From Deltaproteobacteria bacterium (GTDB lineage Bacteria; Desulfobacterota; SM23-61): a stretch of 5,543 nucleotides of DNA. Below the pieces are notes generated by a model, which was given only the letters and a program-made list of their open reading frames with translations, did no database searches and had not been told where the DNA came from. The DNA is taken from contig JAOUFX010000259.1 in assembly GCA_029857975.1 (NCBI GenBank), positions 1-5,543 on the forward strand, written 5' to 3'. This document shows, in pieces, positions 1-5,499 of this stretch. How positions within the stretch are numbered: position 1 is the stretch's first letter; every line of letters starts with the position of its first letter. A program made the translations under genes and the position numbers.

Positions 1-999
1 GGTCGTCTTGGCTTTTTCCACCACGGCCTTGTACAAATAGATGGCATCATAGGTATATCCCGTAGGATACCCTGGCTGCAGTTTGAATTCGGCTACGTAC
101 TTGTCAAAGAAAGGGATCGTCTTGGGGGTTAAAGGAGCACGGGGCGTATAGACGACGACCGCCTCACTAACCGCTTTGCCCCCACAATCCTTCCAGTAGC
201 GATCGGTTACCCCGGTACCGGAGACCCCTCCGATCATCGCGCCCTTCAAATCATACCACTGCTTGATGTAAATGGCTCCGTCCACATGGGCTGAGATCTC
301 ATAGATGAAATCTGCCTTGGCATTGATGATTTTGGTGAAGATGGGGGTAAAATCTTTGGTCTCGGTGTCAAAGAATTCCGAGTAAACGATCTCCAGTCCC
401 TTTTCTTTGAAAAAGGTTTCGGCGTCTTTCACCATGCCCCGGGTCCATAGGGCATTTTCCGCCATGATGGCCATTCTTTTCGCGTTGAACTTTTTAACGG
501 GCAGGTTGTACATGAACTCGTGAGACGCGGTTGAAAGGTCCCCCGATAGATGCATGATCCGGAACCAGTACTTGTATTTTTTAGGATCCGACTTTAAGAG
601 ATCCGACAGGGCTTCCGAAGCGGCGCCCGTAGGGATGAATAATTTTTTATACCGGGCCATCTGATCCATGACCGCTTTGGCCACGCCCGAGGAACAGGTT
701 CCAAAAACGACTTCGCATTTGTCTTCCAGGACGAATTTCTTGAAGGCCATAACTCCTTTTTCGGGCTTATACTCGGTATTCCCCAAAAATAGTTCCACCT
801 TCTGGCCCATGATTCCGCCCTGAGCATTGATTTCCGCTACGGCCATTTTAGCCGCATTCAATTGGTCCTCCCCCGAAGGGGTTTTAAAAGGGGCGAGAAC
901 CCCGATTTTGATAGTCTTGGCCATGGCCAAGCCGGATGTAAGGAAAAAGCAAACGGCTAAAACGGTTCCGATTCCCACTGCCCATCGCTTCGTTTTCAT
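1..999 (-). CDS. Periplasmic substrate-binding protein of a branched-chain amino acid type (HAAT) ABC transporter, C-terminus cut by window edge
   Basis: The frame stays open from ATG at 999 to base 1, giving 333 codons with no stop. Family members are usually about 380-420 residues, so roughly 50-90 C-terminal residues lie outside. Residues 1-27 form a Sec signal peptide: basic MKTKR, a hydrophobic core, then AMA before K28. Cys17 sits inside the core and lacks a proper lipobox, so a soluble periplasmic protein is more likely than a lipoprotein. The mature protein opens with TIKIGVLAPF and carries the type I periplasmic-binding-fold hallmark EINAQGGI (56-63), then GTCSSG (100-105) and PTGAAS (123-128), where LivJ/LivK-like proteins contact the ligand alpha-carboxylate and amino groups. 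The ligand cannot be read from the sequence; amino acids, amides, urea or aromatic acids are all possible in this family. It is the last gene of the liv cluster visible here. Fold and role are secure; the substrate is unknown. Confidence 0.93.
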   Translation of the reverse strand, partial: MKTKRWAVGIGTVLAVCFFLTSGLAMAKTIKIGVLAPFKTPSGEDQLNAAKMAVAEINAQGGIMGQKVELFLGNTEYKPEKGVMAFKKFVLEDKCEVVFGTCSSGVAKAVMDQMARYKKLFIPTGAASEALSDLLKSDPKKYKYWFRIMHLSGDLSTASHEFMYNLPVKKFNAKRMAIMAENALWTRGMVKDAETFFKEKGLEIVYSEFFDTETKDFTPIFTKIINAKADFIYEISAHVDGAIYIKQWYDLKGAMIGGVSGTGVTDRYWKDCGGKAVSEAVVVYTPRAPLTPKTIPFFDKYVAEFKLQPGYPTGYTYDAIYLYKAVVEKAKTT

Positions 1000-1005
1000 T
1001 TGCCA

Positions 1006-1010
1006 CCTCC
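1006..1010 (-). promoter_or_regulatory. Ribosome binding site of the SBP gene
   Basis: On the minus strand GGAGG is followed by six bases (TGGCAA) and then ATG at 999. This is a near-perfect Shine-Dalgarno sequence at ideal spacing and fixes the start of the SBP gene. It is the strongest site in the operon, which fits the usual need for excess binding protein over the membrane complex. Confidence 0.85.
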
Positions 1011-1021
1011 TTTTTTGATAT

Positions 1022-1060
1022 GGATAACCTCCCTGTTGGACTTCTCCCCAGGGGTTATCC
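1022..1060 (-). promoter_or_regulatory. Intercistronic stem-loop between livF and the SBP gene
   Basis: GGATAACC (1022-1029) and GGTTATCC (1053-1060) are perfect inverted repeats. CCTG (1032-1035) can pair with CAGG (1049-1052) inside them, giving a 12-bp stem with a two-base bulge (1030-1031) and a 13-nt loop. The structure begins at the base directly after the livF stop codon (1061-1063). On the minus strand it is followed by an A-rich stretch, not by a U-run, so it is not a standard intrinsic terminator. The SBP ribosome site lies 12 nt beyond it and stays free. A 3' stability element or RNase processing site that sets SBP output apart from the upstream genes is the best guess; function is inferred only. 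Confidence 0.6.
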
Positions 1061-1771
1061 TTACGCCATACCCAGGTAGGCCTTACGGATCGCAGGATCC
1101 CCCAGCAGATCTTTGGCCGGACCTTGTTTGATTAAGTGCCCTTCCTCCAGCACAAAGGCAAAGCGGGTCTGTTCCAGAGCCAGCCAGGCATTTTGTTCCA
1201 CCAGAATCAAGGTTACGCCTTGTTGGTTGAGGGAATGCAGGACCTGAAAAATTGAGCCGATCACCAGAGGAGCCAGGCCGAAAGAAGGCTCATCGAGGGT
1301 CAAAAGTCGCGGGGCGGCCATGATCGATCGGCCGACGGCGAGCATCTGCTGCTCCCCGCCGGAAAGCGTTCCGGCCAGCTGTTTTTGCCTTTGTTCCAGA
1401 ATCGGAAGATAGGCGAAAACCTGTTCTAAATCTCTGCGAACTCCATCCTTTTCTTTTCGTAAATAAGCGCCCATCAACAAGTTTTGCCTGACGGTCATAC
1501 TGGGGAAAAGCATTCGACCTTCGGGGCAATGAATCACCCCTCGGTGAATCACTTCCCGGGGGTTCAGGGTGATCAATTCTTCCTTTTCCAGGAGAATTTT
1601 ACCCTTGCCATGCACCAGACGGGAAACGGTTCGCAGAAAGGTCGTTTTCCCGGCCCCGTTACTGCCGATGACCGAAATGAAATCCCCTTGCTCGGCCCGC
1701 ATTTGCACCCCATGGAGAACTTGGACCCGGTGATAAAAGGATTCCAGGTTAACGATTTCAAGCCAGGCCAA
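1061..1771 (-). CDS. livF: LivF-type ATP-binding subunit of the HAAT ABC transporter
   Basis: This 236-residue cytoplasmic ATPase of normal family length powers ligand import together with LivG. The Walker A motif GSNGAGKT is at 36-43, the LivF-type PEGR...F segment at 83-89, the signature LSGGEQQ at 136-142 and Walker B LLTLDE at 156-161 with catalytic Glu161. The switch position reads VEQN, so Gln193 replaces the usual His, a known trait of LivF. The C-terminus ends with the family-like KAYLGMA. The start codon is TTG at 1771; GGAG at 1780-1783 lies eight bases upstream and no earlier ATG fits, while the first in-frame ATG (residue 24) would remove the first strand. The gene overlaps the end of livG by 14 nt, which implies translational coupling. 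Confidence 0.96.
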   Translation of the reverse strand: MAWLEIVNLESFYHRVQVLHGVQMRAEQGDFISVIGSNGAGKTTFLRTVSRLVHGKGKILLEKEELITLNPREVIHRGVIHCPEGRMLFPSMTVRQNLLMGAYLRKEKDGVRRDLEQVFAYLPILEQRQKQLAGTLSGGEQQMLAVGRSIMAAPRLLTLDEPSFGLAPLVIGSIFQVLHSLNQQGVTLILVEQNAWLALEQTRFAFVLEEGHLIKQGPAKDLLGDPAIRKAYLGMA

Positions 1772-2510
1772 TGTCCGGACTCCTCTCTCCCAAGTAGGCT
1801 TGAATGACCCGGGGATCCCGGATGATGGCCTCGGGAGTTCCTTCAGCGATTTTCTCGCCGAAATAAATCACCATCACTTTCTGAACCAGCTTCATCAATT
1901 CTCTTAATCGATGTTCGATGATAACGACGGTGAGGCCCTGCTGGTTTAAATCCAGGATCATGCGAGAAATTTTCTCTGTCTCTCTGGGGCTCAGCCCCGA
2001 AAAGGGTTCATCCAAAAGAAGAATGGCGGGATGGGTTGCCATGGCCCGGGAGATATCCAGAAGCCTGAGCTCACTGTGAGTGAGATTGTCCACATCTTCC
2101 CAAATTTTTTCGGCCAGCCCGATCTCGTCAAGAATTTTTACAATGTCCCCTTGGCGATCGTAGTTAGCGGCAGCGCGAGTCTTGGCCCGGTGACTGAAGG
2201 TGGGGACACTCACGGCTTCGATGACCTTCATGCCCGAATACGGCTTCACCAGCTGCCAGGTTCGGGTCAGCCCCAGGTTGACGATCTGATAAGGCCTTTT
2301 CCCCAGGATGTCCTGGCCGTGTAGCAGAACCAAACCCGAATTGGGCGGATAGAAACCGGAGAGAATGTTGAAGAGGGTCGTCTTCCCGGCTCCATTGGGC
2401 CCGATAATGCCCACCCTTTCACCGGCGCTGACGGTGAAATGAACATCCCGGAGGGCCTGGAGCCCCCCGAAAGCCTTGGATAGGTTCTTAACCTCCAGAA
2501 GAAGGGCCAT
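1758..2510 (-). CDS. livG: LivG-type ATP-binding subunit of the HAAT ABC transporter, with degenerate signature motif
   Basis: This 250-residue ATPase is the partner of LivF. Walker A GPNGAGKT is at 37-44, the Q-loop Gln86 sits in TRTWQ, Walker B ILLLDE is at 163-168 with Glu168, and switch His200 is in IIEHR. The C-terminal IQAYLGE segment is typical of LivG. The odd point is the signature: where LivG normally reads LSYGQ, this protein has LTHSE (143-147) followed by LRLLDISRA, so the glycine and glutamine that cap ATP of the partner are absent. All other motifs are intact and the gene is full length, so it is probably functional, with an asymmetric ATP site. ATG at 2510 is preceded by GAGG (2517-2520) at six bases. 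It overlaps livM by 23 nt upstream and livF by 14 nt downstream. Confidence 0.95.
   Translation of the reverse strand: MALLLEVKNLSKAFGGLQALRDVHFTVSAGERVGIIGPNGAGKTTLFNILSGFYPPNSGLVLLHGQDILGKRPYQIVNLGLTRTWQLVKPYSGMKVIEAVSVPTFSHRAKTRAAANYDRQGDIVKILDEIGLAEKIWEDVDNLTHSELRLLDISRAMATHPAILLLDEPFSGLSPRETEKISRMILDLNQQGLTVVIIEHRLRELMKLVQKVMVIYFGEKIAEGTPEAIIRDPRVIQAYLGERSPDIGLA
1780..1783 (-). promoter_or_regulatory. Ribosome binding site deciding the TTG start of livF
   Basis: The minus strand reads GGGAGAGAGGAG, then TCCGGACA, then TTG. GGAG sits eight bases before the TTG and lies inside the last codons of livG. This supports TTG at 1771 as the true start and places the site under passing livG ribosomes. 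Confidence 0.65.
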
Positions 2511-3480
2511 GAGATTCCTCTTTACCTAAAAAGAAACGTTTCAACCATGGGGATTGTCTGACGAATTCCAGATTGACGAAACCCATAGGCGCCAGGTAGA
2601 TAAAGACGATTAAGAGACCGGTATAGATGGCAATCCGGTAAACCTCCACGACTCGCAGGGCCTCGTTGAGGATGGATAGCAGAATGCCCCCCAAAAGAGG
2701 TCCCACAATCGTTCCCATCCCTCCGATCATAGCCAAAAGGACCACCAGCACCGAAAGGGACCCCGAAAGCATTACGGGGCCGATATGCATCTGAGCATGC
2801 GCGTACAGTCCGCCGCCGATCCCGGCGAGCAGACCGCTCAACGCAAAGGCTTCTACTTTGTAGTACGCCGTGTTGATACCCGAGGACTGCGCTACGTCTT
2901 CGTCGGCCCGAATGGCTTTCAGGATGGTGCCGTGTTTGGACCGGGAATAAAAGAGGAGCAAGAAGTATATCCCGATCATCACCCCCCAGGTCAGGTAAAA
3001 ATCGGTCACCGGCCCGGAGGAAAGGCTTTGCAGGCCGGAAATCCCTTCTTCGCCGCCGGTAATCTTGTAGAGGATGAAAGCAAGTTTATAAAGGATGCCG
3101 GCAAAAGCCAGAGTGGCCATGGAAAAATAGGGACCCTTGAGACGGAGGGTTAGGTACCCAATCAAAACTCCGGCGACTCCGGCACCCAGGGCCGCCAGGG
3201 GGATGGAAAGAGCCGGCGGGAACGCCAAGAACGCGTTGCAAGCCCCGCTCACATAACCGGCCCCGCCGATGAAAAAAGCAAAACCGAAATTGACTTCGTG
3301 CGTGTAGCCGGTCAGGATATCCCAGCTCATGGCAAAGATGGCATAAATGACGGCCAACAGTAATATTTCCACGTGCAAGGTGTTGCCGCTGACGGCGGGA
3401 TAGATTCCCAGTCCCGCCAGGATCATAAACCCTGCCGGAGGGTAGATAAAAAGACGGGAAAGAATTTTTCTCAGGCTCAT
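2488..3480 (-). CDS. livM: LivM-type inner-membrane permease of the HAAT ABC transporter
   Basis: I place the start at ATG 3480, giving 330 residues (MSLRKILSRLF), not at 3582, because the longer version would add a Ser/Arg-rich stretch lying almost entirely over the end of livH. The protein is very hydrophobic with about eight to ten membrane segments. Family marks include GYT...FGFAFFIGGAGY (58-76, a divergent form of the usual GYTGQ.S.GHAAF), LRLKGPYFSMATLAFA (112-127), TGGEEGISGL (141-150), the cytoplasmic coupling region IRADEDVAQSSGIN..YYKVEAF (190-212) that contacts the ATPases, and MIGGMGTIVGPLLGG (251-265). The C-terminus is charged and cytoplasmic. CAGGAG lies only one base before the ATG, and the livH stop is seven bases upstream, so reinitiation by ribosomes finishing livH is likely. 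Confidence 0.94.
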   Translation of the reverse strand: MSLRKILSRLFIYPPAGFMILAGLGIYPAVSGNTLHVEILLLAVIYAIFAMSWDILTGYTHEVNFGFAFFIGGAGYVSGACNAFLAFPPALSIPLAALGAGVAGVLIGYLTLRLKGPYFSMATLAFAGILYKLAFILYKITGGEEGISGLQSLSSGPVTDFYLTWGVMIGIYFLLLFYSRSKHGTILKAIRADEDVAQSSGINTAYYKVEAFALSGLLAGIGGGLYAHAQMHIGPVMLSGSLSVLVVLLAMIGGMGTIVGPLLGGILLSILNEALRVVEVYRIAIYTGLLIVFIYLAPMGFVNLEFVRQSPWLKRFFLGKEESHGPSSGG

Positions 3481-3487
3481 GCTCCTG

Positions 3488-4351
3488 TCAGACCGATTTA
3501 TATCCCATAATGCCCGACGGCTTGAATAGGAGGACGAAAACGATGACGGCCAGCGAGACCATCTCCGTAAGCTGTTCATCAATCAAAAAGGAAGTAAAAA
3601 CCTCGGCGTAACCCAGCACGAACGAGGCGATGATGCTCCCCGCGAGGGAGCCCATTCCGCCTAAAATCGCTATGGCGAAGGCTTTGATTAAGGGGAACAG
3701 CCACATTTCCGGGACTACGGAGGAGACCGGTGCGATCAGACCACCGGCCAGAGCCGCCAGCCCAGCCGAAAGCCCTGAAGTCACGAGAGTCGCCTTTTCC
3801 ACATTTACACCCATCAGGAGAGATCCCGTGCGGTGCTGGGAAACGGCATCGATACTCTGGCCCATTTTGGTCTTCTTCAAAAACAGCCAGAGCAGGGGTA
3901 AAATGATACCGGTAACGGGCAGAAAGAGGAGCTGGTGTTTAATGATTTTGACCCCCGAGATGGAAAGGAAACCTTCGACCAGACTGGGTACGGATGTTCC
4001 CGATACCCCGAAAAGAAGGGACATGATCTCACTGACGAAAAGGGCCAGAGCGAGGGTCATCACCATGGTATAAACGAGGGATTCGATCTTTTTCCGCAAC
4101 AGTACGTGGTAAACCAAACAGGCAAACACCGCAACAGAGATGACCGCCAGAATCAAGGAGAAGACAAGTGTCCCGCTCTGCCCGGAGCGAAAGACCAGGC
4201 TGTAAAAGATAAAGGTGAAGTAGGCCCCCAGCATGTAAAAGGTCCCGTGGGCAAGGTTAAGAATCCCGCCGACGCTGAAGACCAGCACGAAGCCTACCGC
4301 AATGAGGGAATAGAGGGCACCCCGGACCAGACCGATAACCAGGATATCCAT
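3488..4351 (-). CDS. livH: LivH-type inner-membrane permease of the HAAT ABC transporter
   Basis: This 287-residue integral membrane protein has the normal length of LivH and is the first gene of the cluster. The N-terminus, MDILVIGLVRGALYSLIAVG, is the usual first helix, followed by the hallmark ILNLAHGTFYMLGAY (30-44). The segment MGVNVEKATLVTSGLSAGLA is the cytoplasmic coupling loop that docks on the ATPases; ILGGMGSLAGSI (229-240) and the closing KPSGIMG (277-283, usually RPxGLFG) are also family marks. Eight or so hydrophobic helices are visible. ATG at 4351 is the only sensible start; the nearest purine block (GAGGGAG on the minus strand) is about 13 nt upstream, which is long, so initiation may be weak. 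No clear promoter was found upstream. LivH pairs with LivM to form the translocation pathway. Confidence 0.95.
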   Translation of the reverse strand: MDILVIGLVRGALYSLIAVGFVLVFSVGGILNLAHGTFYMLGAYFTFIFYSLVFRSGQSGTLVFSLILAVISVAVFACLVYHVLLRKKIESLVYTMVMTLALALFVSEIMSLLFGVSGTSVPSLVEGFLSISGVKIIKHQLLFLPVTGIILPLLWLFLKKTKMGQSIDAVSQHRTGSLLMGVNVEKATLVTSGLSAGLAALAGGLIAPVSSVVPEMWLFPLIKAFAIAILGGMGSLAGSIIASFVLGYAEVFTSFLIDEQLTEMVSLAVIVFVLLFKPSGIMGYKSV

Positions 4352-4621
4352 ATGAAATGAATTTCTCCCTCAGGAATTAATACTTTGACCCAAGGCTCAG
4401 TTATGACCAAAGACCGAAACGGGGACTCAGGCTGATGCTTAGATCAAGGGCATCTCTCCGTCGAATATTCATCGGTTATTCGGCTGAATCCAACGATTCA
4501 TCTTTTCTATGGAAGAATGCTCCAGGAAGACATTTGGCTTTTTGCCACAATTTTGGATCTTTGTCAATAAAAATCGTACGTTGTGCGTTGCGGGGTCTTC
4601 GGAGGGGGTACCGGGCACCTT

Positions 4622-4804
4622 TTATTTTCCAACCTTTCGAATTTTCTCAGGTGAAGGGATGATTCCTCGTCTCCTGCCTGATGGATGATGACGTTTTAAG
4701 AACTCGGGGGCTGCCGACGGCACGCTGGCTCGTCCACCGATTTCAGACTCCTCCGGTGCGGCCAAGTAGAACTCGCGATTGTTGCACCGAGCCACCACAT
4801 GCAT
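4622..4804 (-). pseudogene. Fragment resembling the N-terminus of an IS200-like / REP-associated (Y1) transposase
   Basis: The 60-residue frame begins MHVVARCNNREFYLAAPEE and continues with SEI. From memory, this matches the N-terminal strand of Y1-type (HUH) transposases, whose members read close to HVVARCNNREFYF followed by a PED.EI-like segment. Similarity stops at about residue 22 (base 4739). The rest is low-complexity and basic, and neither the expected NHVH metal-binding motif nor the catalytic tyrosine region appears in any minus frame nearby. The family normally has several residues before this strand; in-frame bases upstream (GGWAT) may be part of it but meet a TAG at about 4844-4846. 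No ribosome site is seen. It is probably an inactive scar, and the assignment needs a database match. Confidence 0.42.
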
Positions 4805-5065
4805 TGTCGCCCAACCCCCTGCCCTTAAACTTAATAAGATTTGCTAACCGCATTCAATAAAAACAGGGCCTTCTGTAATCAAAGGTGTCCGGTACCTACT
4901 CACAGGCGAGTTTTCACGGATCGTCGGGAAAATGGACGAACCTATTCGGAGCGCTGTGTTCAAAAATGTTAAAACTTTTCCTTTTCTCCGTTTTCTTTAA
5001 AAGGATAACTTCCAGATTACACTACTGATTTCATACATACCCCCTTTCCTTGAACAATGGCAGTC

Positions 5066-5081
5066 TGGCATAGCTTATGCA
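5066..5081 (+). promoter_or_regulatory. Possible sigma-54 (RpoN) promoter, -24/-12 type
   Basis: TGGCAT-AGCTT-ATGCA matches the TGGCAC-N5-TTGCA consensus, with the essential GG (5067-5068) and GC (5079-5080) exactly ten bases apart and AT-rich DNA downstream. Transcription would begin near 5092 and leave a leader of about 200 nt before the zinc-finger gene. The same bases contain a perfect GCATA-GCT-TATGC inverted repeat (5068-5080), so an operator half-site pair is an alternative reading. No activator gene or upstream enhancer site was recognised. A match of this quality can occur by chance. Confidence 0.33.
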
Positions 5082-5284
5082 GAAAATAAAAAAGCCTTCT
5101 CAGGAATTGGATATACCCGCAGGCAACATTTTCAGCTCGACTAGTAAGGGGGTCAAATACTGGAGGGAAAGAAAGAGAGTGGGAAGAAATCTCCCGCCTG
5201 AGCAAGGGAAGAAAATGAAAGACTAAAGAAGAACCAATGCCTCTTCGATCCACCCAAACTTCATTTTTATTAGAACGCCTAAGA

Positions 5285-5289
5285 AGGAG
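5285..5289 (+). promoter_or_regulatory. Ribosome binding site of the zinc-finger gene
   Basis: AGGAG is followed by TCA, then ATG (5293) and a second ATG (5296). Spacing is three bases to the first and six to the second, so the second ATG is probably the main start. The strong site is good evidence that this short frame is a real gene. Confidence 0.7.
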
Positions 5290-5292
5290 TCA

Positions 5293-5499
5293 ATGATGGA
5301 TGTTGAAATTGAAGTAAATAGGTTGGTGAGTAACAATGATGAATGCCCTCACTGCAACGGAATAGGCAAGTTAAATGTACCCGGAGCTCCCGATTGTCCC
5401 CATTGTAAGGGGACGGGGGTGATGGAGCTGTTCCTGCACGGCTATCCCAAAAATGAAGCAAAGATAAGTGGTAAAAGTCAGAATTTGAAAAAATATTAA
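5293..5499 (+). CDS. Small DnaJ-type zinc-finger protein (two CxxCxGxG motifs)
   Basis: The protein is 68 residues from ATG 5293, or 67 from the better-spaced ATG 5296. It contains CPHCNGIG (18-25) and CPHCKGTG (35-42), so Cys18, Cys21, Cys35 and Cys38 can form one tetrahedral zinc site. The 13 residues between the Cys pairs equal the spacing between neighbouring repeats of DnaJ's cysteine-rich region, which has four such repeats; here there are two and no J domain. Bacillus anti-TRAP, a small protein with this half-module, has a similar layout including a hydrophobic G-V...GY segment after the second motif (42-51 here). An acidic lead (DVEIEVNRLV) precedes the finger and a basic tail (SGKSQNLKKY) follows. 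No function can be assigned; a role in protein or RNA binding is a guess. It is convergent with a cold-shock gene. Confidence 0.8.
   Translation: MMDVEIEVNRLVSNNDECPHCNGIGKLNVPGAPDCPHCKGTGVMELFLHGYPKNEAKISGKSQNLKKY

Larger units (their letters stand above)
4352..5292. other. Divergent intergenic region of about 940 nt without a convincing intact gene
   Basis: This stretch separates livH (leftward) from the zinc-finger gene (rightward). Open frames at 4435-4662 (+), 4622-4804 (-) and 5017-5253 (-, GTG start) lack good ribosome sites and recognisable full-length proteins. What can be seen: a transposase-like fragment near 4739-4804, a 5-bp inverted repeat CTTTG/CAAAG at 4383-4387 and 4408-4412 just upstream of livH, small palindromes such as TGCCGACGGCA (4712-4722), a sigma-54-like element at 5066-5081 and a purine-rich segment at about 5145-5235. 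Its length compared with the packed operon suggests decayed DNA, or an unannotated RNA or leader. Confidence 0.6.

Noticed and set aside
953..999. SBP as a lipoprotein using Cys17
   Set aside because: The residue before Cys is Val and hydrophobic core residues follow; the AMA cleavage site at 25-27 fits better.
3481..3582. Longer LivM start at 3582 (34 extra N-terminal residues)
   Set aside because: The extension lies almost wholly over the end of livH, is Ser/Arg/Trp-rich and unlike LivM N-termini; ATG 3480 follows a purine-rich motif and gives a normal length.
4552..4567. Minus-strand TTGACA (4562-4567) as a -35 box for the liv operon
   Set aside because: At 16-18 bases spacing the sequence is GCAAAA/CAAAAA/AAAAAG, nothing like a -10 box, and it lies over 200 nt upstream of livH.
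4435..4662. Plus-strand 75-codon open frame
   Set aside because: No ribosome site, mixed low-complexity composition and no recognised family.
4832..4857. Minus-strand TTGAAT...TATTAA as a sigma-70 promoter
   Set aside because: Spacing is 15 bases and it faces only the transposase-like fragment; too weak to call.
4865..4885. Minus-strand ACAG-AAGGCC-CTGT followed by a U-run as an intrinsic terminator
   Set aside because: The stem is only four base pairs and no minus-strand gene ends just upstream of it.
4369..5108. 10-base direct repeat CTCAGGAATT at 4369-4378 and 5099-5108
   Set aside because: A single 10-mer match is expected about this often by chance in a region of this size, and the flanks do not match.
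5017..5253. Minus-strand 78-codon open frame
   Set aside because: GTG start, no ribosome site, no recognisable motif, and it runs across the sigma-54-like element and leader of the opposite gene.
5261..5273. TATTAG as a sigma-70 -10 box for the zinc-finger gene
   Set aside because: The -35 position (TCGATC) matches only three of six bases and the transcript would start only a few bases before the ribosome site.
5279..5461. Minus-strand 60-codon frame opposite the zinc-finger gene
   Set aside because: It is an antisense shadow of the CxxCxGxG coding sequence with no features of its own.
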